Source: Paraphysomonas bandaiensis (taxonomy: Eukaryota; Chrysophyceae). Taken from it: 24,583 bases of DNA. Made by a program: the position numbers and the translations under genes. The stretch is from positions 1-24,583 of the forward strand of contig CBFFRP010000085.1 in assembly GCA_965644295.1 (NCBI GenBank), given 5' to 3'. The first letter of the stretch is position 1, and each line of letters starts with the position of its first letter. Below are positions 9,626-18,472 of this stretch, piece by piece. Below the pieces are notes generated by a model, which saw nothing but the letters and a program-made list of their open reading frames with translations, was not told the origin of the DNA and made no database searches.

Positions 9626-10146
9626 TGCATCCAAATCAACATTACGCTTTACAGATGATATAGAGACACTATATAAGCAATATTGTCTGCACGTCAAATA
9701 CACGTGAAAGATTAGTCAGCGTAGCTAAACTTATCATCTCCGTCCTGCGCAAAAGTACTCATTGCTCACTCATCCCGATACACTTGATGTGATTCTATTT
9801 TCAAGAGCTAATCGCCACTTGTGGCCTGATGCACACATCTTTCAAATAATAGTGAATTGAAGACATACATTGTGAATATGGCGTTAATGCGAGTATTGGA
9901 ATGGTGTTAGGCATTACAGTTTGTGATAAGCTCATGTACTCTTAAAAAACAGTACTAGAAATGAAGTGAACGTAAGTAATTAGCAACGGACAACTTATAT
10001 ATATATTAATGCTATTGCAATATATTGTAATATGTATATTGCAATACATTGTAATAGTATCAATAGACTCTTAAAATACAATTGAACTAGGTATTGGTGG
10101 GACGATACGTCACAATAGTATTGCAATATATTGTTCCCTAGCCCTG
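9626..10146 (+). mobile_element. hAT transposon 3' end (right, inverted copy)
   Basis: Mirror of the left hAT end. The transposase C-terminal motif is on the plus strand at 9685-9759 and the terminal repeat ends in CCCTG at 10146. The next 8 bases, ATATACAC, are the reverse complement of the left flank and not a direct repeat, so the two ends are not the termini of one inserted hAT copy. The flank was duplicated together with the hAT end. Confidence 0.75.
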
Positions 10147-10151
10147 ATATA

Positions 10152-10547
10152 CACTTTATGTGTGCAGTGTACATATAACATAGACATGACATATTTACAT
10201 ATCGCACATCATATGTAACAGAGACATATATAAGCTTGCAGTTTATATATGACATACATACATAGATGTTTGAAGTATATATGTGTCACAGACGTGTATT
10301 AGTGTGAAGTATTCATATGGCACATATATATATATGCAGTACATTTGTGACAGAGACACACACATATATATATGGGCAGCATGTATGTAACAGAGACTTA
10401 TATATGTAACATATACATATAATTCGCACATATATGTGTGCGCAGTACATATATAGCACATATACGTATACGTTTGTGCAATGTATGTATACTTAAGACG
10501 TGTATATGTGCAGTACACATGCGACAGAGAGATCTATAAGTGTGACA
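10152..10547. repeat. Degenerate AT-rich minisatellite in right arm
   Basis: Exact mirror of the minisatellite in the left arm, with the same units and lengths in inverted orientation. Tandem arrays usually change length quickly, so equal length in both arms points to a recent duplication or to ongoing gene conversion. Confidence 0.65.
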
Positions 10548-10939
10548 TTCACAACAATGAAACATTCGGGAGGTGACAAGCAGATGTAAGATGTCGCCAC
10601 TTTCACAACACCCATCATTCACACCATTTCCCATCACTTAAAGTCTGTCTCTGTTGGTTGGGATCGTGGAATCTCAGTTGCGGGAGAGGTGAAATGTGAG
10701 GGACAGAACGGAGCGGTATTTAGCTCAAACCCCACAACAATTTGGATAATTTGGAAGAGCAGAGCAAGATAAACATGAGGATATGCTGATAGGTGTGGAT
10801 GGTTTTGTATCAGTGGAGATACGGAGTGACAAAGTTGGATATGATCATAATAATCACTCAAAATACAAACTGAAGAGAGAAACTGAAAAAAAGGGAATGA
10901 CACGGTTTTGACCGATGACATGGTTTTGACCGACAGTGG

Positions 10940-11213
10940 AATGCTATGAAAATCAACGTGGTACTCCGATATATCGCGATCTCACTTCTGGACCAGCCAA
11001 TACGTAGTGTATATATAATATACCGTTGCTAAGGTATACGTGCAGTATATACTGTATACCAATCCGAAACTATGGAGTGACGATAATGATAAACTCGCTC
11101 ATTCATTAAGTACTTCTTAAGGCCATACCACAAAGAGTAGCTGACAATAAATTCATACAAGCGCGTTGCAGCTTTTAACCGACGTTTAGTATATCTATGA
11201 ACCTCTAATTAAT
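10940..11213. promoter_or_regulatory. ISCA1 upstream region
   Basis: This gap of 274 bp between the giant inverted repeat and the ISCA1 start codon must hold the promoter and 5' UTR unless an upstream exon exists. It contains a TATATATAATATA stretch at about 11010-11022 and small self-complementary words (GTATAC, CAGTATATACTG), but no motif I can assign to a factor. The repeat ends close enough to the gene to affect its expression. Confidence 0.35.
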
Positions 11214-11791
11214 ATGCTGTCAAGTCGATTATTTACACTTACTAAAAGATTAAGGGTTAGTTTATCAACTCGAGCACGCAGATCTCTAGATGATATTGAG
11301 CGCCCTCCTCCTATTTCAGTGGTAAGTGGTACAGTGCCAGTGCTTGTCACTTATTGTGTTGACAAGTCTTGTAGACTGTCAGGGCTGCCGAAAGAATTAA
11401 GGATATGATCGAAGGGAAGGATGATGTAGTTGGGGTTAAGATAGGTGTGAAGAGACGTACGTAGAATTTTCCATTCAGATGGTATATTTTTTATGATTCC
11501 ACAGGTGGTTGCAATGGTTATTCATACACCATGAATTATGCAAGCAGAGATGATGTGGTTGGAAAGAAATATGAGGTAGTCAATTCTCATGGCATCACTG
11601 TGTTAGTCGATCCCCTAGCAATATTTTATATTCTTGGAACGGAAATGGATTATGAGGTACGCTGGATATAATTTTAATTTACCAACTCTCAAAGTTTGTT
11701 TATAAAGGAGACTGTGCTGTCTTCAGAGTTCACCTTCACCAATCCCAATTCCAAAGGTGAATGTGGCTGTGGCGAAAGCTTTAATGTATAG
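11214..11791 (+). CDS. ISCA1: Iron-sulfur cluster assembly protein ISCA1 (4 exons)
   Basis: A-type (HesB/IscA) scaffold protein, expected in mitochondria, where ISCA1 with ISCA2 and IBA57 supports maturation of [4Fe-4S] proteins. Exons: 11214-11321, 11375-11456, 11505-11656 and 11708-11791 (stop TAG). Introns are 53, 48 and 51 bp (GTAAGT..TTGTAG, GTACGT..CCACAG, GTACGC..ATAAAG), and all joins keep the frame. The 141-residue product starts with an Arg/Ser/Leu-rich presequence without acidic residues until about 26 ([14 protein letters not shown]). The family core follows: AAERIKDMI at about 40-48, VGVKIGV, RGCNGYSY with C66, LGTEMDY, then LSSEF and the ECGCGESF end with C133 and C135. These are the three conserved cluster-ligand cysteines. 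Length and C-terminus fit animal ISCA1 (about 129 residues in human). The gene appears intact. Confidence 0.96.
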
Positions 11792-11809
11792 TAGCTTCGT
11801 TTGTCTTAT

Positions 11810-11815
11810 AATAAA
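11810..11815 (+). terminator. Polyadenylation signal of ISCA1
   Basis: A canonical AATAAA lies 18 bp after the ISCA1 stop codon, giving a very short 3' UTR. The hAT element's target duplication begins about 42 bp downstream, so the insertion falls just past or at the cleavage region. Confidence 0.7.
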
Positions 11816-11864
11816 TAGATTACGTCATTCATAAACTTCCTTAGTCTTGTATATTAGTGTTGAC

Positions 11865-12663
11865 CAGGGATAGGGAACAATATATTGCAATACTATTGTT
11901 AGATAGCGTTCCATCAATAGTATTGATGGATTTTTTAAACCGGTCCTACAATACAATTACAATATATTGCAATATATTGTCAATGTATTGCGATATATTA
12001 GTTTGACTAATCAGTGGGTAAACACATCCGTAGATTTCATTTTTAGTATTAGTCATTAAGATCACATGACAACCAAACCAACTGCTGCTTATAGCTACTA
12101 AAAATCCACCTCGTCCTCATCCTCTGAGCCATCATCGGTGAGGTCAACATCACCATATTCATCCACAGAATTAACTGAAATATGCTAGTATCCGGTCATA
12201 ACTGTCGAATAGCTTTCTAAAACAACAGCATATTAAGTAGGATGGATACTTTTGCGCAACACTGATATAATATGTTTAGCTGTGCTGAACAGACGTTCCC
12301 ATGTATTGGAAGTACATACCAAGGCCAGGCAACCGTTAATGACTCGTGGATCTGTACGTTTCTTAATTTTTTGAGCTGACTGAAGATTTTTAGTCGCATA
12401 GTCAACATCAGCTTCATTATCCTTTGTAATGTTGTAATCAATTTCTCGGTTATTTATATCCATTTTTCACGCTACAGTTGAGAATCTTCTCTTATATGAC
12501 TATCATAATATTGATTGCAATATATTGCAATAGTATTGTGAGCTCTTTTAGCAGAAACACTATTGATGGAATATTTGACCAGTCCACCAATCAATATATT
12601 TTACAATATATTGCAATATATTGTACAATGTATTGCAATACAATATATTGTTCCCTATCCCTG
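11865..12663. mobile_element. Defective hAT transposon with perfect 8-bp target duplication
   Basis: The 799-bp element starts CAGGGATAGGGAACAATATATTG and ends in the inverse, CAATATATTGTTCCCTATCCCTG, so the terminal repeats match at every base over about 23 bp. It is flanked by a perfect direct repeat GTGTTGAC (11857-11864 and 12664-12671). CAGGG-type ends and an 8-bp duplication are diagnostic of hAT elements. Subterminal DNA is packed with CAATATATTG palindromes. Inside is only the 3' end of a transposase gene on the minus strand, so it must have moved using transposase from elsewhere or been deleted afterwards. The same family end occurs in both arms of the giant inverted repeat. Confidence 0.95.
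12217..12463 (-). pseudogene. hAT transposase C-terminal fragment
   Basis: The frame at 12233-12463 encodes 76 residues ending in TSNTWERLFSTAKHIIS (about residues 51-67), the hAT dimerisation motif close to the transposase C-terminus. After KSIHPT the natural continuation (LNMLLF, a common end of this motif) is in the overlapping frame that ends at 12217, so there is a one-base frameshift near 12235. The catalytic core is absent. The fragment cannot be functional. Confidence 0.85.
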
Positions 12664-12934
12664 GTGTTGACTGGTTATGACGAAGAGCAGGCTGAACAGC
12701 GCAATACAAGCTCATCAAAATCTGGGGGGTAAATTAATATTATAAAACCTTCCTTAATTCAGCACCGTTGAGGTTTGCTTGTTTGTAAGTAATTGTAGTA
12801 ACCAGCTATTAGGTTTTTCTATGCTATATGAGCTCTATTGTATATATTTAAGTTTGTACATACTATCTGTGCAACATAGGTTGAATATTATTATTATTGC
12901 CATATTTCACATTGGGAAATATTATTCAACCTAG
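12664..12934. other. Gap between hAT element and Copia-2
   Basis: This begins with the hAT target duplication and ends with the Copia-2 target duplication CCTAG (12930-12934). An 11-bp inverted repeat TAGGTTGAATA (12877-12887) / TATTCAACCTA (12923-12933) closes a small hairpin at the copia insertion point. No gene was seen. Confidence 0.5.
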
Positions 12935-13199
12935 TATTAGGATTCAACTTAATACATGATTGTATCTGTGAGTTATAATGTTCAATGAAATACACCATAA
13001 ACTGAATTAGAGAGAGTATCTGTCGAAGATACGTGATCGTCATCATAACGTCGTCATTATCAGTTACACTTCTAACTATTCCGTTGTGCATGATAGTACG
13101 TTCTATATTGTTATTCATAATTTTCACTCTATCGTATTCATTACTTACACTCTAATAATCACAACATTGTTTTACTATTATAAAGATCAATTCTTTATT
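12935..13199 (+). repeat. Copia-2 5' LTR
   Basis: 265 bp, differing from the 3' LTR at four sites, all transitions, in its first half (about 98.5 percent identical). The start is fixed by the CCTAG target duplication and the end by the adjoining primer-binding site. It contains TATAAAGATC near its 3' end, a possible TATA-type or U5 element. Confidence 0.95.
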
Positions 13200-13209
13200 T
13201 GGTAGCGAG
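13200..13209 (+). promoter_or_regulatory. Copia-2 primer-binding site
   Basis: TGGTAGCGAG begins at the first base after the 5' LTR. TGGTAGC is the complement of the 3' end of initiator methionine tRNA, the usual copia primer. The match weakens after 7-8 bases. The Gag ATG follows directly at 13210. Confidence 0.75.
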
Positions 13210-14797
13210 ATGTCAGTTAAAGTTACAAGTTACGACTCAACCGACTCGGATTCGACAACCGACAAGCGAAAGGACTCAATGCCAAAATTCGATGCGAAGA
13301 ACTTCTCCAGGTGGCAGAAAAAGTGCCGTGCGTGGTTCTATCGCAAGCCTAAGATCGTTTATACTCTACAGAACGATCACCCAATTGAGCCTGAAGCAGG
13401 AGAAAACTCAGATGACGAGGACTACCAGTATCGACTCGAACAGTATCAGGATGCGAAACGATATTATGATGAAGGTAATAACTACCTATGGTCAGTCATT
13501 GCAAGCTCTATCATTGGTCAGAATGAAGAGGCTGAAGGGATTTTGGAGAACGTCCCCGATGGAGACGGTAAAACTGCCTGGACGGACTTGCTCAACCACT
13601 TCAAAGAAAAAACGACTAACGATGTAATCACCGATCTGATTGGCCAGTTTCAGAGCATAAAAATCAAAAAAAGGTCAGTCGATAATCAACTTTCTTGACG
13701 CTGTCGAAAAGCTCCGAAACAAGCTGATTAATTATGGTCATCGGATAAGTGACCAAGATCTCATATCACGCATTCGCCAAGGCCTGGTATCCAAAGAAAA
13801 TATGACGTATCGTGAACTGGCGATCAACCTGCAGATGCACCCTATCGATGACTACAAAACACTCATACGCAGACTACGCGGATTAGGAAGCTCGTCTGTT
13901 GGAATGCTCTTGTCAAGCAACGAAGAAACAAAAACCGACAGTATTCAGCTTGCAGCCTCAAAACCCCCGTTTTCCCGAAATAAAGTGAATTCTAAACGCA
14001 AAAAGGGGACACCTTTCAGAAACCGTTCCAATAAACCGAAACATGACAAGAGAGCTGACAAGGACATTAAGTGTTTCCGATGCGATGGAAAAGGACACAT
14101 CGCTTCAGAATGCAAACACTCATGGGAAAGGATCCAACAAATGAAGAGTTCCTCCGGAAACAAATCAACCAGTAGGAAATTCAAAAAAGTTAGATTCCAG
14201 ACCCACCAGAGCACTGAAAACGACGACTCCGACCAGTTTGCAGATTATGAAGACGGTGGTCCATTACAACAGAAAGGACGAGACTTCGGAGGAGTCGGAT
14301 ATCCAACAAACGACGAAACGAACTTCGTTTTTGATCAAGAAGCCGAAATGGGGACCCTTGATTCTGGCTGCACAGTCTCCATCACACCTGAAGCCGGATA
14401 CATCACCAATTATGAGGAATGCCTCACCGACATTCAAACAGCTAAGTCAGGATCGACTATGACCTCTTCAGGACATGGAAGACTTGGTATTATCCCCAAG
14501 CGCAAGCACGTGGACCATGCTTCAAGGACACTCGTGTCCATCAGCCAATTAGATGACCTAGGGTATAAAATCTTGTTCGGAAACCAATCAGTTGAGATAT
14601 ATAAAGATGAAATACTGCTATCAAAGGGTAAGAGAGTTGGAGGCCTATATGAAATTCCGTTAACAGACCTCGGTACTCCTATTGACGAATCCCACCTTGC
14701 TTCAACTACTTCAGGCCCACTCGCAACTCTAGCACATAAGAGATTGGCGAATTTTCTTCAATTGGACTCATACAGAAAGCTGTACAGTCAAAATTAG
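13210..14797 (+). pseudogene. Copia-2 Gag-protease, frameshifted
   Basis: The first segment (13210-13698) is the Gag N-terminus, starting at the ATG that directly follows the primer site and containing a motif of the copia Gag type (WQKKCRAWFYRK). At a run of seven A (13666-13672) the reading moves to the +1 frame, which runs on without a gap (NFLDAVEKLRNKL onward) to 14797. There the CCHC zinc knuckle (C91, C94, H99, C104 counted from 13802) and protease motif LDSGC (D187) are intact. A second frame change near 14755 falls at the start of the integrase zinc domain (AHKRLAN). The A-run could be a programmed shift, a mutation, or a sequencing error. Confidence 0.88.
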
Positions 14798-14826
14798 TAA
14801 CGGGTATTAAGTTAACGAAGTCGGAG

Positions 14827-15705
14827 ATGAATGCTACTTCTTTACCGGGTGGCCTATGTGATGGTTGTGCTAGTGGTAAATCTCATCGCCGAAAACATAG
14901 ACACGCTATCAGACAAATGCCGCTCAAGCGTGTAAGAAGAGCGAATGAGCTGGGGGAGCTAGTAGTAGCCGATTTTTCTGGACCCCATGCACCAGAGGCA
15001 ATCATTACTGGCAACCGTTACATACTCGCGATGACAGATGTAGCTTCCAGACACCAATGGGACTCCTACGGACCAACGAGAGATGAAGATTTCGTCATCC
15101 AATCCATCCAGAAAGTTGTCATGTATCTACGTAGTAAAGGCAAACGACTACAACATTATCATGCGGATGGCGGGAAGGAACTCGTATCAAGAAAAGTTCT
15201 AGAGTATCTTCAATCAATAGGGGCTACATGGACTTTCAACTCCCCGTATACCCCCGAGGATAACCCATTCCAAGAGCGATCATGGCGGACAACTAAAGAA
15301 CGAGCACTCAGCAGCCTTATCGACTCTGGACTCCCACCGAATTTCTGGGAACAAGCCTCAAGGGCGACAATACACATCAAGAACAGGTTACCGTGTCAAA
15401 CAGCTAAAGGATTTATGTCTCCACTTCAGTTTATCGAAAACGAAATACCAGACTTGAGTTATGCCAGAATATGGGGATGTAAATAATGCTTTGTGAATAT
15501 CGATTCCAGTCTTCGAAAGAACAACTGGGACAGACATAGCTGGCCTGGGTATTTTATGGGCTATCGAGAGGATGGTCCTGGATATATAGTCTTTGTTCCC
15601 GCATTAAGAGACTTTGTTATATCAGGACATGTATTTTTCAACGAATGTGTTCCACCAGCGGATAAGAGATATTTTAAGGAGATAAATGAGATCTTCAGAG
15701 AATGA
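14827..15705 (+). pseudogene. Copia-2 integrase, interrupted by a stop codon
   Basis: Catalyses insertion of element cDNA. From 14827, the second half of the zinc domain (CDGC, residues 11-14) is followed by the catalytic core with D49 (VVADFSG), D114 (YHADGGKE) and E150 (NPFQER), a DD35E arrangement. The frame hits TAA at 15484-15486 right after the conserved WGCK and continues in the same frame to 15705 with the C-terminal part (GYFMGYREDGPGY, VFFNECVPP). The real beginning lies upstream in the protease frame. The element copy is therefore dead at this gene although all three catalytic residues are kept. Confidence 0.88.
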
Positions 15706-16072
15706 GACCTCCAGGATAGTAGAAAGTTTCAAATATCTCATAGGTCTAGCACATGTAGATCCAGACGATGGATTAACATATGTAACGACTCAAATAAAGC
15801 TCAGAAAAGGACTAATTGCAGCGTATCGTGGTCTAGTGGACAACAGCGGTGACACTACACGCCTCATCCAGCTCGACGACCCCATTCATGCTGCAGACGT
15901 CGAAAAGTACACTGAAGAATACATAGAACTCAAAGCAGTTGGTCTCAAATGTAGTAATTCTCGATCAAAAACCCCAATAAATAAATCCAGCAAATCAGAT
16001 CGCTGCGTTACCACCTGGAGCAAGAGCCATATAGGGGAAACTCATATTCAAAATAAAAAGAAAACAGAATGA
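15686..16072 (+). pseudogene. Copia-2 integrase-RT linker block
   Basis: This frame overlaps the previous one after another shift near 15700. Residues 15-79 (15728-15922) read FKYLIG..H.D..DGL.Y.T..I..RKGLI..YR.LV, then D.PIHAAD..KYTE. The same pattern stands at residues 835-895 of the Copia-1 polyprotein. The rest (about 80-128) is polar linker. Another frame change is needed near 16050 to enter RT. Classical copia elements have only a variable linker here, so this block is a lineage feature; its function is unknown. Confidence 0.75.
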
Positions 16073-16088
16073 TATCAAATTCAAGGCT

Positions 16089-16874
16089 CGACTGGTCGCA
16101 CAGGGTTTTACTCAAATCCAAGGCATCGATTATAATGATACATAATACAGCCCCGTCGCGAAGGCTACATCACTACGTACAATTATTGCCCTTTCGACTA
16201 TTATGAAACTCAAATTGCACCAAATCGATTTCACAACTGCGTACATCAATGCTGACCTCGAAGAGGACATATACATGCATCCCCCTCCTGGCATGGACGT
16301 CCCTGACGGAAAAGTCCTCAAACTGATGAAAAGCATCTATGGTCTAAAGCAAGCAGGTCTTAACTGGTATAAGTGCTGTACAAATTTTATGCTAGATATG
16401 GGTTTCACCAGACTAATATCTGACCCGTGTATATTCAAAAAGCAGATTAACGGCAGGATTATGCTAATAGCCATGTATGTGGATGATATTATTATAGCAT
16501 CTACATCCGACACTGATATCCAACAATTCAAAGACCATTTATCCAAAAAGTTCGAAATTACGGATCTCGGACTCCTAGATTATTACTTGGGCATCTCCAA
16601 TCATCAAGATTTTGACAAAAATATCACGACTCTCAGTCAGGAGCAGTATATCAGAAAACTACTGGACAAATTCAATATGTCCAACTGTAAACCCATGTCA
16701 ACACCTATGTTACTGTCTTTCAACTATGATTTACATGAATACAATCATCTTTCAGAGTCAAATCAAAGTTATGTTCAGAATTTCCCCTACAAGGAGCTCA
16801 TAGGTTCCCTAATGTATCTAGCTGTATGCACTCGACCGGATATCGCCTACGCAGTCAATACTCTTGTACAGTGA
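16089..16874 (+). pseudogene. Copia-2 reverse transcriptase, broken and 3'-truncated
   Basis: The frame starts with KARLVAQGFTQ (from about 16085), meets TAA at 16143-16145 inside DT-YSPV, and continues in the same frame from 16203. It carries the catalytic aspartate in LHQIDFTTAY (residue 9 from 16203), SIYGLKQAGL at about 44-53, and YVDD at 92-95. It stops at TGA 16872-16874 just after RPDIAYAVNTL, where RNase H should begin. RNase H is not found anywhere before the 3' LTR. Confidence 0.88.
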
Positions 16875-16919
16875 CGCATCGAAGTTTATGTTGCTGTCAC
16901 TCTTCAGTATGCCGCCTGT

Positions 16920-17111
16920 GTGTATAGCATCTATACTTGTAATATGTATGTACGTGAGAACTATTCCAGTATACCAACAGATGCATATTTGGTTACTTTG
17001 TTTGGTCGATATCGTAAAAGTGCAAATCTGATTCGTGTTTCACACAGCAGCATTGAGTCTATTGCTGATGATTACTTTCCCCCTTCATCCACCAATGCAA
17101 TTAATGACTAA
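16920..17111 (+). CDS. Unrecognised exon-like frame in Copia-2 insert
   Basis: The frame is open from 16875 (just after the RT stop, same phase) to TAA 17109-17111. The part after about 16960 looks like ordinary protein (SIPTDAYLVTLFGRYRKSA, then ADDYFPPSS). A splice acceptor such as TACGTGAG ending at 16959 could make it a last exon. No family recognised; chance is possible. Confidence 0.25.
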   Translation: MYSIYTCNMYVRENYSSIPTDAYLVTLFGRYRKSANLIRVSHSSIESIADDYFPPSSTNAIND

Positions 17112-17486
17112 GCATTTATCACCTACAACTTGTACCAGGCGTTACATACATCATCATATATATCAAGGTGGGGTGTTGTTTTCCCATCGACTATGAAAAA
17201 TTTCTGAGCTGTGTAGTGTTTTTTATTTTTGCACTACTCAGTGCCATGTATATTACACACTGTTTAATGTCATGGTTATTAAAAACGTTTTATGCGCACA
17301 TATTTTGATTCCTGAATGAGAGCACGCACCCCTTGTATATATATGCAGTGTGCGAAGATATGATACAGGAGTAATCGTTATTGCAGGTGGTGCATATAAT
17401 GCTTGAATTCGGAGGCAAGCATTCGCGGAGAAATCCATCGAATATTCTTACTAATAACCACATGGTTTAGTTTGTTCGGTGTGTGT

Positions 17487-17990
17487 TCAGTAACATTTCG
17501 GTACAGCCTCCCACCCAGGCGCCTTGTTTTTGTGGGCAGGAGGCTTGAATGTTCGAGCTGTTTTTTGTCCTCTACTACCATCCTTGTAGCTGACAGTGTA
17601 TATGTCGTCGGGAAGACAGGAGACCACGCATTTTCTGAGGCCATAAATTCTTGAAGTGGCATCTCCAAGTTGAAACACACTATCCACGTTGCTGGGAATC
17701 GTCTCTTGATTGGGAATCGCTATAAACTTGCGTTGCTGTTGCTAGAGCGACGAATGCGTTCTCGTTCTCCTCCACGCTTTCCTCGACTGCAGTGCGTAGC
17801 CCGTCTTTGCAGAGATATTATAGGTATCGTTCAAGGGACAGGCCTCGGACTCTTCACAGGGTAGGCTCTCGGGATTCGTCGTCGCATGACCATTTATCAT
17901 GGTTCCGATCGCGTTGCCCGCCACTTTTAGACAATCATTGATGGACAGATTGGTAGCGAGAACTAGGGCGTGACAAACTTTGTCATTAAT
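17487..17990 (-). pseudogene. Unrecognised minus-strand coding relic
   Basis: One minus-strand frame runs from about 17990 to TGA at 17487-17489, interrupted once by an in-frame TAG at 17742-17744. Both halves look like real protein: before the stop ATNLSINDCLKVAGNAIG and CPLNDTYNISAKTGYALQS, after it SVFQLGDATSRIYGLRKCV and LPDDIYTVSYKDGSRGQKT. About 165 codons with one stop in AT-rich DNA is suggestive but not proof. No family recognised. It opposes the orientation of the surrounding retrotransposon. Confidence 0.35.
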
Positions 17991-18310
17991 ATTGTATACA
18001 ACACAGCTGTATAATATACATTGTATATAATAGTATATTATAATATTTTGTATATCTAGCCCTAATCGATTGCATTGTGATCACTAAGAACTGGAATGTT
18101 AGTTTTGCGAATTTTAAACTTTTGAATAATGTTGTAACTAACGTATAGTAGACGCATAAAACAAAATAAAACTTAAGTATATATATATATTTATAATAAG
18201 TAATCGAGCTACCGTCGTTCTCGTCATTTTATAGGGTTTTTACATGTAAAATCCCATTTTGCATTTAAAATCCAATAGGCTACAGACTAAGCATATATTT
18301 AATGGGATGA

Positions 18311-18430
18311 TGCAAATGGGATTGTAAGCACTGTGATATCCTTAGTGCTTCTGTAAATAAGCATCGTGGAATGGCCCAAAATGGAGGAATTGCTTGGGTA
18401 ATGGTAGAAAAAGAGACTGGTTTTGATAAG
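18311..18430 (+). CDS. Zinc-finger-like exon fragment
   Basis: A 40-codon frame contains CKWDCKHCDILSASVNKH, with Cys at 5 and 8 and His at 18, resembling part of a C-x2-C...H finger (BED or C2H2 type). It ends at AAG followed by a possible donor GTAGTA. A TGA lies just upstream of the first Cys. It may belong with the coiled-coil frame 50 bp downstream. Weak call. Confidence 0.25.
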
Positions 18431-18472
18431 GTAGTATAATATATATTATGTTGTTTCGAAGTTACATTTTAA

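Larger units (their letters stand above)
7173..10939. mobile_element. Composite inverted-repeat element with hAT ends
   Basis: The segment consists of two 1314-bp arms in inverted orientation (7173-8486 and 9626-10939) around a 1139-bp spacer. It is flanked on both sides by AATG (7169-7172, 10940-10943), a possible 4-bp target duplication. The outermost bases are CCACTGTCGG. Just inside is a doublet of the word CGGTCAAAACC(A/G)TGTCAT. No transposase for the outer termini is visible, so the superfamily is open: a 4-bp duplication with a near-CACTG end would fit Chapaev-like elements, but this is inference. Each arm also contains a hAT 3' end. It could be a true foldback transposon, or an inverted duplication of local DNA. 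Confidence 0.6.
9626..10939 (-). repeat. Right arm of 1314-bp inverted repeat
   Basis: Reverse complement of 7173-8486. The inner edge is sharp: TGCATC at 9626-9631 pairs with the left arm, while the sequence left of 9626 no longer does. The left-side hAT homology seems to run on past the arm edge, so this arm looks like the truncated copy. Confidence 0.95.

Noticed and set aside
12894-13127. Minus-strand open frame repeated at 19374-19580
   Set aside because: It lies inside the Copia-2 LTRs; the repetition is explained by the LTR pair.
17950-17960. TTGGTAGCGAG, identical to the Copia-2 primer-site word
   Set aside because: It lies within a minus-strand coding relic and is not next to an LTR; most likely coincidence.
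17964-18063. Possible miniature element bounded by TAGGGC and GCCCTA
   Set aside because: The 6-bp inverted ends are too short and no target duplication is present; likely chance in AT-rich DNA.
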